A stretch of DNA of 64,000 bases from Megachile rotundata (lineage: Eukaryota > Arthropoda > Insecta > Hymenoptera > Megachilidae), in the NCBI RefSeq assembly GCF_050947335.1, contig NW_027474105.1, positions 1-64,000 on the forward strand, read 5' to 3'. The notes under the pieces were generated by a model. The model had not been told where the DNA came from, ran no database searches, and was given only the letters and a program-made list of their open reading frames with translations. Below are positions 41,240-56,677 of this stretch, one piece after another. Position numbers and translations under genes: made by a program. Position 1 is the first letter of the stretch. Every line of letters begins with the position of its first letter.

Positions 41240-44200
41240 AATTGAGGTTCAATCGATCATATAAGCATAATATGGCTAATAATATGAGTTAGATTGATAA
41301 AAGTAAGATTAATATGTATAGTGATTCCTATTCTATCGATCATATAAGCATAATATGGCTAATAATATGAGTTAGATTGATAATAATAAGAGTAATAAGT
41401 ATAGTAATTGTCGTTCTATCGATCATATAAGCATAATATGGCTAATAATATGAGTTAGATTAATAATAATAAGAGTAACAAGTATAGTAATAGTCGTTCT
41501 ATTGATAATATAAGCATAATATGGCTAATAATATGAGTGGGATTGATAATAATAAGAGTAATGAGTATAGTAATTGTCGTTCTATCGATAATATAAGCAA
41601 AATATGGCTAATAATATGAGTTAGATTGATAATAGTAAGAGTAATAAGTATAGTAATTGTCGTTCAATCGATCATATAAACATAATATGGCTAATAATAT
41701 GAGTTAGATTGATAATAGTAAGAGGAATAAGTATAGTAATTGTCATTCTATCGATCATATGAGCATAATATGGCTAATAATATGAGTTAGATTGATAATA
41801 ATAAGAGTAACAAGTATAGTAATTGTCATTCTATCGATCATATAAGCATAATATGGCTAATAATATGAGTTAGATTGATAATAATAACAGTAATAGGAAT
41901 AGTAATTGTCATTCTATCGATCATATAAGCATAATATGGCTAATAATATGAGTTAGATTGGTAACAATAACAATAATAAGTATAGTAATTGTCGTTCAAT
42001 CGATCATATAAGCATAATATGGCTAATAATATGAGTTAGATTGATATTAATAAGAGTTATAAGTATAGTAATTGTCGTTCTATCGATCACATAAGCATAA
42101 TATGGCTAATAATATGAGTTAGATTAATAATAATAAGAGTAACAAGTATAGTAATAGTCGTTCTATTGATAATATAAGCATAATATGGCTAATAATATGA
42201 GTGGGATTGATAATAATAAGAGTAACATGTATAGTAATTGTCGTTCTATCGATAATATAAGCAAAATATGGCTAATAATATGAGTTAGATTGATAATAAT
42301 AAGAGTAGCAAGTATAGTAATTGTCGTTCTATTGATAATATAAGCATAATATGGATAATAATATGAGTTAGATTCATAATAATGAGAGTAACAAGTATAG
42401 TAATTGACGTTCAATCGATCATATAAGCATAATATGGCTAATAATATGAGGTAGATTGATAATAGTAAGAGTCATAAGTACAGTAATCGTCGTTCAATCG
42501 ATCATATAAGCATAATATGGCTAATAATATGAGTTAAATTGATAATAGCAAGAGTAATAAGTATAGTAATTGTCGTTCTATCGATCATATCTGCATAATA
42601 TGGTTAATAATATGAGTTAGATTGATAATAATAAGAGTAACAAGTATAGTAATTCTCGTTCTATGGATAATATAAGCATAATATGGCTAATAATATGTGT
42701 TAGATTGATAATAATAAGAGTAATAAGTATAGTAATTGTCGTTCCATCGATCATATAAGCATAATATGGCTAATAATATGAGTTAGATTGATAATAATAA
42801 GAGTAATAAGTATAGTAATTGTCGTTCTATCGATAATATAAGCATAATATGGCTAATAATATGAGTTAGATTGATAATAATAACAGTAATAAGTATAGTA
42901 ATTGTCGTTCAATCGATCATATAAGCATAATATGGCTAATAATATGAGTTAGATTGATAATAATAAGAGTAATAAGTATAGTAATTGTCGTTCTATCGAT
43001 CATATAAGCATAATATGGCTAATAATATGAGTTAGATTGATAACAATGAGAGTAACACGTATAGTAATTGTCGTTCAATCGATCATATAAGCATAATATG
43101 GCTAATAATATGAGTTAGATTGATAAAAGTAAGAGTAATATGTATAGTAATTGTCATTCTATCGATCATATAAGCATAATATGGCCAATAATATGAGTTA
43201 GATTGATAATAATTCGAGTAACAGGTTTAGAAATTGTCGTTCAATCGATCATATATACATAATATGGCTAATAATATGAGTTAGATTGATAATAATAAGA
43301 GTAACAAGTATAGTAATTCTCGTTCTATGGATAATATAAGCATAATATGGCTAATAATATGTGTTAGATTGATAATAATAAGAGTAATAAGTATAGTAAT
43401 TGTCGTTCCATCGATCATATAAGCATAATATGGCTAATAATATGAGTTAGATTGATAATAATAAGAGTAATAAGTATAGTAATTGTCGTTCTATCGATAA
43501 TATAAGCATAATATGGCTAATAATATGAGTTAGATTGATAATAATAACAGTAATAAGTATAGTAATTGTCGTTCAATCGATCATATAAGCATAATATGGC
43601 TAATAATATGAGTTAGATTGATAATAATAAGAGTAATAAGTATAGTAATTGTCGTTCTATCGATCATATAAGCATAATATGGCTAATAATATGAGTTAGA
43701 TTGATAACAATGAGAGTAACACGTATAGTAATTGTCGTTCAATCGATCATATAAGCATAATATGGCTAATAATATGAGTTAGATTGATAAAAGTAAGAGT
43801 AATATGTATAGTAATTGTCATTCTATCGATCATATAAGCATAATATGGCCAATAATATGAGTTAGATTGATAATAATTCGAGTAACAGGTTTAGAAATTG
43901 TCGTTCAATCGATCATATATACATAATATGGCTAATAATATGAGTTAGATTGATAATAATAAGAGTAACAAGTATAGTAATTGTCGTTCTATCGATAATA
44001 TAAGCATAATATGGCTAATAATATGAGTTAGATTGATAAAAGTAAGAGTAATATGTATAGTAATTGCTATTCTATCGATCATATAAGCATAATATGGCTA
44101 ATAATATGAGTTAGATTGATAATAATGAGAGGAACACGTTTAGAAATTGTCGTTCAATCGATCATATAAGCATAATATGGCTAATAATATGAGTTAGATT

Positions 44201-44476
44201 GATAATAATAAGAGTTATAAGTATAGTAATTGTCGTTCAATCGATCATATAAGCATAATATGGCTAATAATATGAGTTAGATTGATTATAATAAGAGTAA
44301 TAAGTATAGTAATTGTCGTTCTATCGATCATATAAGCTTAATATTTCTAATAATATGAGTTAGATTGATAATAACAGCAATAATAAGTATAGTAATTGTC
44401 GTTCTATCGATCATATAAGCATAATATGGCTAATAATATGAGTTAGATTCATAATAATGAGAGTAACAAGTATAGT
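41240..44476. repeat. Composite block X, copy 3 (39 monomers)
   Basis: It opens with AATTGAGGTTC and the TAGTGATTCC monomer. Near 41550 it lacks three monomers present in block X copy 5, which moves the offset between the two copies from 12201 to 12450. The 42.6-43.3 kb word with CTCGTTCTATGGATAAT and CGAGTAACAGG is doubled near 43.3-43.9 kb. Confidence 0.82.
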
Positions 44477-47049
44477 AATTGAGGTTCAATCGATCATATA
44501 AGCATAATATGGCTAATAATATGAGTTAGATTGATAAAAGTAAGATTAATATGTATAGTGATTCCTATTCTATCGATCATATAAGCATAATATGGCTAAT
44601 AATATGAGTTAGATTGATAATAATAAGAGTAATAAGTATAGTAATTGTCGTTCTATCGATCATATAAGCATAATATGGCTAATAATATGAGTTAGATTAA
44701 TAATAATAAGAGTAACAAGTATAGTAATAGTCGTTCTATTGATAATATAAGCATAATATGGCTAATAATATGAGTGGGATTGATAATAATAAGAGTAACA
44801 TGTATAGTAATTGTCGTTCTATCGATAATGTAAGCAAAATATGGCTAATAATATGAGTTAGATTGATAATAGTAAGAGTAATAAGTATAGTAATTGTCGT
44901 TCTATCGATAATATAAGCAAAATATGGCTAATAATATGAGTTAGATTGATAATAGTAAGATTAATAAGTATAGGAATTGTCGTTATATCGATCATATCTG
45001 CATAATATGGTTAATAATATGAGTTAGATTGATAATAATAAGAGTAATGAGTATAGTAATTGTCGTTCTATCGATAATATAAGCAAAATATGGCTAATAA
45101 TATGAGTTAGATTGATAATAGTAAGAGTAATAAGTATAGTAATTGTCGTTCAATCGATCATATAAACATAATATGGCTAATAATATGAGTTAGATTGATA
45201 ATAGTAAGAGGAATAAGTATAGTAATTGTCATTCTATCGATCATATGAGCATAATATGGCTAATAATATGAGTTAGATTGATAATAATAAGAGTAACAAG
45301 TATAGTAATTGTCATTCTATCGATCATATAAGCATAATATGGCTAATAATATGAGTTAGATTGATAATAATAACAGTAATAAGAATAGTAATTGTCATTC
45401 TATCGATCATATAAGCATAATATGGCTAATAATATGAGTTAGATTGGTAACAATAACAATAATAAGTATAGTAATTGTCGTTCAATCGATCATATAAGCA
45501 TAATATGGCTAATAATATGAGTTAGATTGATATTAATAAGAGTTATAAGTATAGTAATTGTCGTTCTATCGATCACATAAGCATAATATGGCTAATGATA
45601 TGAGTTAGATTAATAATAATAAGAGTAACAAGTATAGTAATAGTCGTTCTATTGATAATATAAGCATAATATGGCTAATAATATGAGTGGGATTGATAAT
45701 AATAAGAGTAACATGTATAGTAATTGTCGTTCTATCGATAATATAAGCAAAATATGGCTAATAATATGAGTTAGATTGATAATAATAAGAGTAGCAAGTA
45801 TAGTAATTGTCGTTCTATTGATAATATAAGCATAATATGGATAATAATATGAGTTAGATTCATAATAATGAGAGTAACAAGTTTAGTAATTGACGTTCAA
45901 TCGATCATATAAGCATAATATGGCTAATAATATGAGGTAGATTGATAATAGTAAGAGTCATAAGTACAGTAATCGTCGTTCAATCGATCATATAAGCATA
46001 ATATGGCTAATAATATGAGTTAAATTGATAATAGCAAGAGTAATAAGTATAGTAATTGTCGTTCTATCGATCATATCTGCATAATATGGTTAATAATATG
46101 AGTTAGATTGATAATAATAAGAGTAACAAGTATAGTAATTCTCGTTCTATGGATAATATAAGCATAATATGGCTAATAATATGTGTTAGATTGATAATAA
46201 TAAGAGTAATAAGTATAGTAATTGTCGTTCCATCGATCATATAAGCATAATATGGCTAATAATATGAGTTAGATTGATAATAATAAGAGTAATAAGTATA
46301 GTAATTGTCGTTCTATCGATAATATAAGCATAATATGGCTAATAATATGAGTTAGATTGATAATAATAACAGTAATAAGTATAGTAATTGTCGTTCAATC
46401 GATCATATAAGCATAATATGGCTAATAATATGAGTTAGATTGATAATAATAAGAGTAATAAGTATAGTAATTGTCGTTCTATCGATCATATAAGCATAAT
46501 ATGGCTAATAATATGAGTTAGATTGATAACAATGAGAGTAACACGTATAGTAATTGTCGTTCAATCGATCATATAAGCATAATATGGCTAATAATATGAG
46601 TTAGATTGATAAAAGTAAGAGTAATATGTATAGTAATTGTCATTCTATCGATCATATAAGCATAATATGGCCAATAATATGAGTTAGATTGATAATAATT
46701 CGAGTAACAGGTTTAGAAATTGTCGTTCAATCGATCATATATACATAATATGGCTAATAATATGAGTTAGATTGATAATAATAAGAGTAACAAGTATAGT
46801 AATTGTCGTTCTATCGATAATATAAGCATAATATGGCTAATAATATGAGTTAGATTGATAAAAGTAAGAGTAATATGTATAGTAATTGCTATTCTATCGA
46901 TCATATAAGCATAATATGGCTAATAATATGAGTTAGATTGATAATAATGAGAGGAACACGTTTAGAAATTGTCGTTCAATCGATCATATAAGCATAATAT
47001 GGCTAATAATATGAGTTAGATTGATAATAATAAGAGTTATAAGTATAGT
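44477..47049. repeat. Composite block X, copy 4 (31 monomers)
   Basis: It opens 3237 bp (39 monomers) after copy 3 with the same two marker monomers. The stretch 45500-46800 repeats 42010-43310 at 3486 bases (42 monomers). A T for A at 45883 separates it from the other block X copies. Confidence 0.82.
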
Positions 47050-50037
47050 AATTGTCGTTCTATCGATCACATAAGCATAATATGGCTAATAATATGAGTT
47101 AGATTGATAATAATAAGAGTAGCAAGTATAGTAATTGTCGTTCTATTGATAATATAAGCATAATATGGATAATAATATGAGTTAGATTCATAATAATGAG
47201 AGTAACAAGTATAGTAATTGACGTTCAATCGATCATATAAGCATAATATGGCTAATAATATGAGGTAGATTGATAATAGTAAGAGTAATAAGTACAGTAA
47301 TCGTCGTTCAATCGATAATATAAGCATAATATGGCTAATAATATGAGTTAAATTGATAATAGCAAGAGTAATAAGTATAGTAATTGCCGTTCTATCGATC
47401 ATATCTGCATAATATGGTTAATAATATGAGTTAGATTGATAATAATAAGAGTAATGAGTATAGTAATTGTCGTTCTATCGATAATATAAGCAAAATATGG
47501 CTAATAATATGAGTTAGATTGATAATAGTAAGAGTAATAAGTATAGTAATTGTCGTTCAATCGATCATATAAGCATAGTATGGCTAATAATATGAGTTAG
47601 ATTGATAATAGTAAGAGGAATAAGTATAGTAATTGTCATTCTATCGATCATATGAGCATAATATGGCTAATAATATGAGTTAGATTGATAATAATAAGAG
47701 TAATGAGTATAGTAATTGTCGTTCCATCGATCATATAAGCATAATATGGCTAATGATATGAGTTAGATTGATAAAAGTAAGAGTAATATGTATAGTAATT
47801 GTCATTCTATCGATCATATAAGCATAATATGGCTAATAATATGAGTTAGATTGATAATAATGAGAGTAACAGGTTTAGAAATTGTCGTTCAATCGATCAT
47901 ATATACATAATATGGCTAATAATATGAGTTAGATTGATAATAATAAGAGTAACAAGTATAGTAATTGTCGTTCTATCGATAATATAAGCATAATATGGCT
48001 AATAATATGAGTTAGATTGGTAATAATAAGAGTAATAAGTACAGTAATCCTCGTTCAATCGATCATATAAGCATAATATGGCCAATAATATGAGTTCGAT
48101 TGATAATAATAACAGTAATAAGTATAGTAATTGTGGTTCAATCGATCATATCAGCATTATATGGATAATAATATGAGTTAGATTGATAATAATAAGAGTA
48201 ATGAGTATAGTAATTGTCGTCCTATCGATCATATCCACATAATATGGCCAATAATATGAGTTAGATTGATAATAATAAGAGTAATAAGTATAGTAATTGT
48301 CGTTCTATCGATCAAATAAGCATAATATGGCTAATAATATGAGTTAGATTGATAATAATGAGAGTACCAAGTATAGTAATTTTCGTTCTATCGATAATAT
48401 AAGCATAATATGGCTAATAATATGAGTTAGATTGATAAAAGTAAGAGTAATATGTATAGTAATTGTCATTCTATCGATCATATAAGCATAATATGGCTAA
48501 TAATATGAGTTAGATTGATAATAATAAGAGTAATAAGTATAGTAATTGTCGTTCTATCGATCTTATAAGCATAATATGGCTAATAATATGAGTTAGATTG
48601 ATAATAATGAGAGTAACAAGTATAGTAATTTTCGTTCTATCGATAATATAAGCATAATATGGCTAATAATATGAGTTAGATTGATAATAATAAGAGTAAT
48701 AAGTATAGTAATTGTCGTTCTATCGATCTTATAAGCATAATATGGCTAATAATATGAGTTAGATTAATAATAATAAGAGTAACAAGTATAGTAATTCACG
48801 TTCTATTGATAATACAAGCATAATATGGCTAATAATATGTGTTAGATTGATGATAATAAGAGTAATAAGTATAGTAATTGTCGTTCCATCGATCATATAA
48901 GCATAATATGGCTAATAATATGAGTTAGATTGATAATAATAAGAGTAATAAGTATAGTAATTGTCGTTCTATCGATCTTATAAGCATAATATGGCTAATA
49001 ATATGAGTTAGATTAATAATAATAAGAGTAACAAGTATAGTAATTCTCGTTCTATTGATAATATAAGCATAATATGGCTAATAATATGTGTTAGATTGAT
49101 AATAATAAGAGTAATAAGTATAGTAATTGTCGTTCCATCGATCATATAAGCATAATATGGCTAATAATATGAGTTAGATTGATAATAATAAGAGTAATAA
49201 GTATAGTAATTGTCGTTCTATCGATCTTATAAGCATAATATGGCTAATAATATGAGTTAGATTAATAATAATAAGAGTAACAAGTATAGTAATTGTCGTT
49301 CTATTGATAATATAAGCATAATATGGCTAATAATATGTGTTAGATTGATAATAATAAGAGTAATAAGTATAGTAATTGTCGTTCCATCGATCATATAAGC
49401 ATAATATGGCTAATAATATGAGTTAGATTGATAATAATAAGAGTAACAAGTATAGTAATTGTCGTTCAGTCGATAATTTAAGCATAATATGGCTAATAAT
49501 ATGAGTTAGATTGGTAATAATAAGAGTAATAAGTACAGTAATCCTCGTTCAATCGATCATATAAGCATAATATGGCTAATAATATGAGTTAGGTTGATAA
49601 TAGCAAGAGTAATAAGTATAGTAATTGTCGTTATATCGATCATATCTGCATAATATGGTTAATAATATGAGTAAGATTGATAATAATAAGAGTAACAAGT
49701 ATAGTCATTGTCGTTCTATCGATAATATAAGCATAATATGCCTAATAGTATGAGTTAGATTGGTAATAATAAGAGTAATAAGTACAGTAATCTTCGTTCA
49801 ATCGATCATATAAGCATAATATGGCTAATAATGTGAGTTAGATTGATAATAGTAAGAGGAATAAGTATAGTAATTGTCATTCTATCGATCATATAAGCAT
49901 AATCCGGCTAATAATATGAGTTAGATAGATAATAATAACAGTAATAAGTATAGTAATTGTCGTTCAATCGATCATATAAGCATAATATGGCTAATAATAT
50001 GAGTTAGATTGATTATAATAAGAGTAATAAGTATAGT
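47050..50037. repeat. Composite block Y, copy 3 (36 monomers)
   Basis: The block Y markers occur in order: GCCGTTCTATCG near 47385, GAGTTCGATTG at 48094, AATTCACGTTC near 48795 and GTCGTTCAGTCG at 49461. The part from 47465 on is repeated from 50702 at an offset of 3237 (39 monomers), and I saw no difference between those copies in the places I compared. Confidence 0.85.
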
Positions 50038-50701
50038 AATTGTGGTTCAATCGATCATATCAGCATTATATGGATAATAATATGAGTTAGATTGATAATA
50101 ATAAGAGTAATGAGTATAGTAATTGTCGTCCTATCGATCATATCCACATAATATGGCCAATAATATGAGTTAGATTGATAATAATAAGAGTAATAAGTAT
50201 AGTAATTGTCGTTCTATCGATCTTATAAGCATAATATGGCTAATAATATGAGTTAGATTAATAATAATAAGAGTAACAAGTATAGTAATTGTCGTTCTAT
50301 TGATAATATAAGCATAATATGGCTAATAATATGTGTTAGATTGATAATAATAAGAGTAATAAGTATAGTAATTGTCGTTCCATCGATCATATAAGCATAA
50401 TATGGCTAATAATATGAGTTAGATTGATAATAATAAGAGTAACAAGTATAGTAATTGTCGTTCAGTCGATAATTTAAGCATAATATGGCTAATAATATGA
50501 GTTAGATTGGTAATAATAAGAGTAATAAGTACAGTAATCCTCGTTCAATCGATCATATAAGCATAATATGGCTAATAATATGAGTTAGGTTGATAATAGC
50601 AAGAGTAATAAGTATAGTAATTGTCGTTATATCGATCATATCTGCATAATATGGTTAATAATATGAGTAAGATTGATAATAATAAGAGTAACAAGTATAG
50701 T
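50038..50701. repeat. Partial block Y (8 monomers), two joined fragments
   Basis: Eight monomers sit between two block Y copies. The first two match 48129 onward (offset 1909, 23 monomers; TGTGGTTC, TATCAGCATTATATGG and TATCCAC words). The rest match 49210-49700 (offset 996, 12 monomers; including a second GTCGTTCAGTCG at 50457). Both joins keep the monomer register. Confidence 0.82.
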
Positions 50702-53440
50702 AATTGTCGTTCTATCGATAATATAAGCAAAATATGGCTAATAATATGAGTTAGATTGATAATAGTAAGAGTAATAAGTATAGTAATTGTCGTTCAATCG
50801 ATCATATAAGCATAGTATGGCTAATAATATGAGTTAGATTGATAATAGTAAGAGGAATAAGTATAGTAATTGTCATTCTATCGATCATATGAGCATAATA
50901 TGGCTAATAATATGAGTTAGATTGATAATAATAAGAGTAATGAGTATAGTAATTGTCGTTCCATCGATCATATAAGCATAATATGGCTAATGATATGAGT
51001 TAGATTGATAAAAGTAAGAGTAATATGTATAGTAATTGTCATTCTATCGATCATATAAGCATAATATGGCTAATAATATGAGTTAGATTGATAATAATGA
51101 GAGTAACAGGTTTAGAAATTGTCGTTCAATCGATCATATATACATAATATGGCTAATAATATGAGTTAGATTGATAATAATAAGAGTAACAAGTATAGTA
51201 ATTGTCGTTCTATCGATAATATAAGCATAATATGGCTAATAATATGAGTTAGATTGGTAATAATAAGAGTAATAAGTACAGTAATCCTCGTTCAATCGAT
51301 CATATAAGCATAATATGGCCAATAATATGAGTTCGATTGATAATAATAACAGTAATAAGTATAGTAATTGTGGTTCAATCGATCATATCAGCATTATATG
51401 GATAATAATATGAGTTAGATTGATAATAATAAGAGTAATGAGTATAGTAATTGTCGTCCTATCGATCATATCCACATAATATGGCCAATAATATGAGTTA
51501 GATTGATAATAATAAGAGTAATAAGTATAGTAATTGTCGTTCTATCGATCAAATAAGCATAATATGGCTAATAATATGAGTTAGATTGATAATAATGAGA
51601 GTACCAAGTATAGTAATTTTCGTTCTATCGATAATATAAGCATAATATGGCTAATAATATGAGTTAGATTGATAAAAGTAAGAGTAATATGTATAGTAAT
51701 TGTCATTCTATCGATCATATAAGCATAATATGGCTAATAATATGAGTTAGATTGATAATAATAAGAGTAATAAGTATAGTAATTGTCGTTCTATCGATCT
51801 TATAAGCATAATATGGCTAATAATATGAGTTAGATTGATAATAATGAGAGTAACAAGTATAGTAATTTTCGTTCTATCGATAATATAAGCATAATATGGC
51901 TAATAATATGAGTTAGATTGATAATAATAAGAGTAATAAGTATAGTAATTGTCGTTCTATCGATCTTATAAGCATAATATGGCTAATAATATGAGTTAGA
52001 TTAATAATAATAAGAGTAACAAGTATAGTAATTCACGTTCTATTGATAATACAAGCATAATATGGCTAATAATATGTGTTAGATTGATGATAATAAGAGT
52101 AATAAGTATAGTAATTGTCGTTCCATCGATCATATAAGCATAATATGGCTAATAATATGAGTTAGATTGATAATAATAAGAGTAATAAGTATAGTAATTG
52201 TCGTTCTATCGATCTTATAAGCATAATATGGCTAATAATATGAGTTAGATTAATAATAATAAGAGTAACAAGTATAGTAATTCTCGTTCTATTGATAATA
52301 TAAGCATAATATGGCTAATAATATGTGTTAGATTGATAATAATAAGAGTAATAAGTATAGTAATTGTCGTTCCATCGATCATATAAGCATAATATGGCTA
52401 ATAATATGAGTTAGATTGATAATAATAAGAGTAATAAGTATAGTAATTGTCGTTCTATCGATCTTATAAGCATAATATGGCTAATAATATGAGTTAGATT
52501 AATAATAATAAGAGTAACAAGTATAGTAATTGTCGTTCTATTGATAATATAAGCATAATATGGCTAATAATATGTGTTAGATTGATAATAATAAGAGTAA
52601 TAAGTATAGTAATTGTCGTTCCATCGATCATATAAGCATAATATGGCTAATAATATGAGTTAGATTGATAATAATAAGAGTAACAAGTATAGTAATTGTC
52701 GTTCAGTCGATAATTTAAGCATAATATGGCTAATAATATGAGTTAGATTGGTAATAATAAGAGTAATAAGTACAGTAATCCTCGTTCAATCGATCATATA
52801 AGCATAATATGGCTAATAATATGAGTTAGGTTGATAATAGCAAGAGTAATAAGTATAGTAATTGTCGTTATATCGATCATATCTGCATAATATGGTTAAT
52901 AATATGAGTAAGATTGATAATAATAAGAGTAACAAGTATAGTCATTGTCGTTCTATCGATAATATAAGCATAATATGCCTAATAGTATGAGTTAGATTGG
53001 TAATAATAAGAGTAATAAGTACAGTAATCTTCGTTCAATCGATCATATAAGCATAATATGGCTAATAATGTGAGTTAGATTGATAATAGTAAGAGGAATA
53101 AGTATAGTAATTGTCATTCTATCGATCATATAAGCATAATCCGGCTAATAATATGAGTTAGATAGATAATAATAACAGTAATAAGTATAGTAATTGTCGT
53201 TCAATCGATCATATAAGCATAATATGGCTAATAATATGAGTTAGATTGATTATAATAAGAGTAATAAGTATAGTAATTGTCGTTCTATCGATCATATAAG
53301 CTTAATATTTCTAATAATATGTGTTAGATTGATAATAACAACAATAATAAGTATAGTAATTGTCGTTCTATCGATCATATAAGCATAATATGGCTAATAA
53401 TATGAGTTAGATTCATAATAATGAGAGTAACAAGTATAGT
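50702..53440. repeat. Composite block Y, copy 4 (33 monomers)
   Basis: This copies 47465-50037 at an offset of 3237, carrying even minor variants such as GCATAGTATGG, GAGTACCAAG and AATTCACG. From 53275 it continues into the AAGCTTAATATT monomer and block X, as block Y copy 2 does. GAGTTCGATTG is at 51331 and GTCGTTCAGTCG at 52698. Confidence 0.86.
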
Positions 53441-56400
53441 AATTGAGGTTCAATCGATCATATAAGCATAATATGGCTAATAATATGAGTTAGATTGATA
53501 AAAGTAAGATTAATATGTATAGTGATTCCTATTCTATCGATCATATAAGCATAATATGGCTAATAATATGAGTTAGATTGATAATAATAAGAGTAATAAG
53601 TATAGTAATTGTCGTTCTATCGATCATATAAGCATAATATGGCTAATAATATGAGTTAGATTAATAATAATAAGAGTAACAAGTATAGTAATAGTCGTTC
53701 TATTGATAATATAAGCATAATATGGCTAATAATATGAGTGGGATTGATAATAATAAGAGTAACATGTATAGTAATTGTCGTTCTATCGATAATGTAAGCA
53801 AAATATGGCTAATAATATGAGTTAGATTGATAATAGTAAGAGTAATAAGTATAGTAATTGTCGTTCTATCGATAATATAAGCAAAATATGGCTAATAATA
53901 TAAGTTAGATTGATAATAGTAAGATTAATAAGTATAGGAATTGTCGTTATATCGATCATATCTGCATAATATGGTTAATAATATGAGTCAGATTGATAAT
54001 AATAAGAGTAATGAGTATAGTAATTGTCGTTCTATCGATAATATAAGCAAAATATGGCTAATAATATGAGTTAGATTGATAATAGTAAGAGTAATAAGTA
54101 TAGTAATTGTCGTTCAATCGATCATATAAACATAATATGGCTAATAATATGAGTTAGATTGATAATAGTAAGAGGAATAAGTATAGTAATTGTCATTCTA
54201 TCGATCATATGAGCATAATATGGCTAATAATATGAGTTAGATTGATAATAATAAGAGTAACAAGTATAGTAATTGTCATTCTATCGATCATATAAGCATA
54301 ATATGGCTAATAATATGAGTTAGATTGATAATAATAACAGTAATAAGAATAGTAATTGTCATTCTATCGATCATATAAGCATAATATGGCTAATAATATG
54401 AGTTAGATTGGTAACAATAACAATAATAAGTATAGTAATTGTCGTTCAATCGATCATATAAGCATAATATGGCTAATAATATGAGTTAGATTGATATTAA
54501 TAAGAGTTATAAGTATAGTAATTGTCGTTCTATCGATCACATAAGCATAATATGGCTAATAATATGAGTTAGATTAATAATAATAAGAGTAACAAGTATA
54601 GTAATAGTCGTTCTATTGATAATATAAGCATAATATGGCTAATAATATGAGTGGGATTGATAATAATAAGAGTAACATGTATAGTAATTGTCGTTCTATC
54701 GATAATATAAGCAAAATATGGCTAATAATATGAGTTAGATTGATAATAATAAGAGTAGCAAGTATAGTAATTGTCGTTCTATTGATAATATAAGCATAAT
54801 ATGGATAATAATATGAGTTAGATTCATAATAATGAGAGTAACAAGTATAGTAATTGACGTTCAATCGATCATATAAGCATAATATGGCTAATAATATGAG
54901 GTAGATTGATAATAGTAAGAGTCATAAGTACAGTAATCGTCGTTCAATCGATCATATAAGCATAATATGGCTAATAATATGAGTTAAATTGATAATAGCA
55001 AGAGTAATAAGTATAGTAATTGTCGTTCTATCGATCATATCTGCATAATATGGTTAATAATATGAGTTAGATTGATAATAATAAGAGTAACAAGTATAGT
55101 AATTCTCGTTCTATGGATAATATAAGCATAATATGGCTAATAATATGTGTTAGATTGATAATAATAAGAGTAATAAGTATAGTAATTGTCGTTCCATCGA
55201 TCATATAAGCATAATATGGCTAATAATATGAGTTAGATTGATAATAATAAGAGTAATAAGTATAGTAATTGTCGTTCTATCGATAATATAAGCATAATAT
55301 GGCTAATAATATGAGTTAGATTGATAATAATAACAGTAATAAGTATAGTAATTGTCGTTCAATCGATCATATAAGCATAATATGGCTAATAATATGAGTT
55401 AGATTGATAATAATAAGAGTAATAAGTATAGTAATTGTCGTTCTATCGATCATATAAGCATAATATGGCTAATAATATGAGTTAGATTGATAACAATGAG
55501 AGTAACACGTATAGTAATTGTCGTTCAATCGATCATATAAGCATAATATGGCTAATAATATGAGTTAGATTGATAAAAGTAAGAGTAATATGTATAGTAA
55601 TTGTCGTTCCATCGATCATATAAGCATAATATGGCTAATAATATGAGTTAGATTGATAATAATAAGAGTAATAAGTATAGTAATTGTCGTTCTATCGATA
55701 ATATAAGCATAATATGGCTAATAATATGAGTTAGATTGATAATAATAACAGTAATAAGTATAGTAATTGTCGTTCAATCGATCATATAAGCATAATATGG
55801 CTAATAATATGAGTTAGATTGATAATAATAAGAGTAATAAGTATAGTAATTGTCGTTCTATCGATCATATAAGCATAATATGGCTAATAATATGAGTTAG
55901 ATTGATAACAATGAGAGTAACACGTATAGTAATTGTCGTTCAATCGATCATATAAGCATAATATGGCTAATAATATGAGTTAGATTGATAAAAGTAAGAG
56001 TAATATGTATAGTAATTGTCATTCTATCGATCATATAAGCATAATATGGCCAATAATATGAGTTAGATTGATAATAATTCGAGTAACAGGTTTAGAAATT
56101 GTCGTTCAATCGATCATATATACATAATATGGCTAATAATATGAGTTAGATTGATAATAATAAGAGTAACAAGTATAGTAATTGTCGTTCTATCGATAAT
56201 ATAAGCATAATATGGCTAATAATATGAGTTAGATTGATAAAAGTAAGAGTAATATGTATAGTAATTGCTATTCTATCGATCATATAAGCATAATATGGCT
56301 AATAATATGAGTTAGATTGATAATAATGAGAGGAACACGTTTAGAAATTGTCGTTCAATCGATCATATAAGCATAATATGGCTAATAATATGAGTTAGAT

Positions 56401-56677
56401 TGATAATAATAAGAGTTATAAGTATAGTAATTGTCGTTCAATCGATCATATAAGCATAATATGGCTAATAATATGAGTTAGATTGATTATAATAAGAGTA
56501 ATAAGTATAGTAATTGTCGTTCTATCGATCATATAAGCTTAATATTTCTAATAATATGAGTTAGATTGATAATAACAACAATAATAAGTATAGTAATTGT
56601 CGTTCTATCGATCATATAAGCATAATATGGCTAATAATATGAGTTAGATTCATAATAATGAGAGTAACAAGTATAGT
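53441..56677. repeat. Composite block X, copy 5 (39 monomers)
   Basis: It opens with AATTGAGGTTC and the TAGTGATTCC monomer. It matches block X copy 3 at an offset of 12201, then 12450 from about 54001, then 12201 again from about 55602. The copies therefore exchanged a three-monomer gain or loss twice. Confidence 0.84.
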
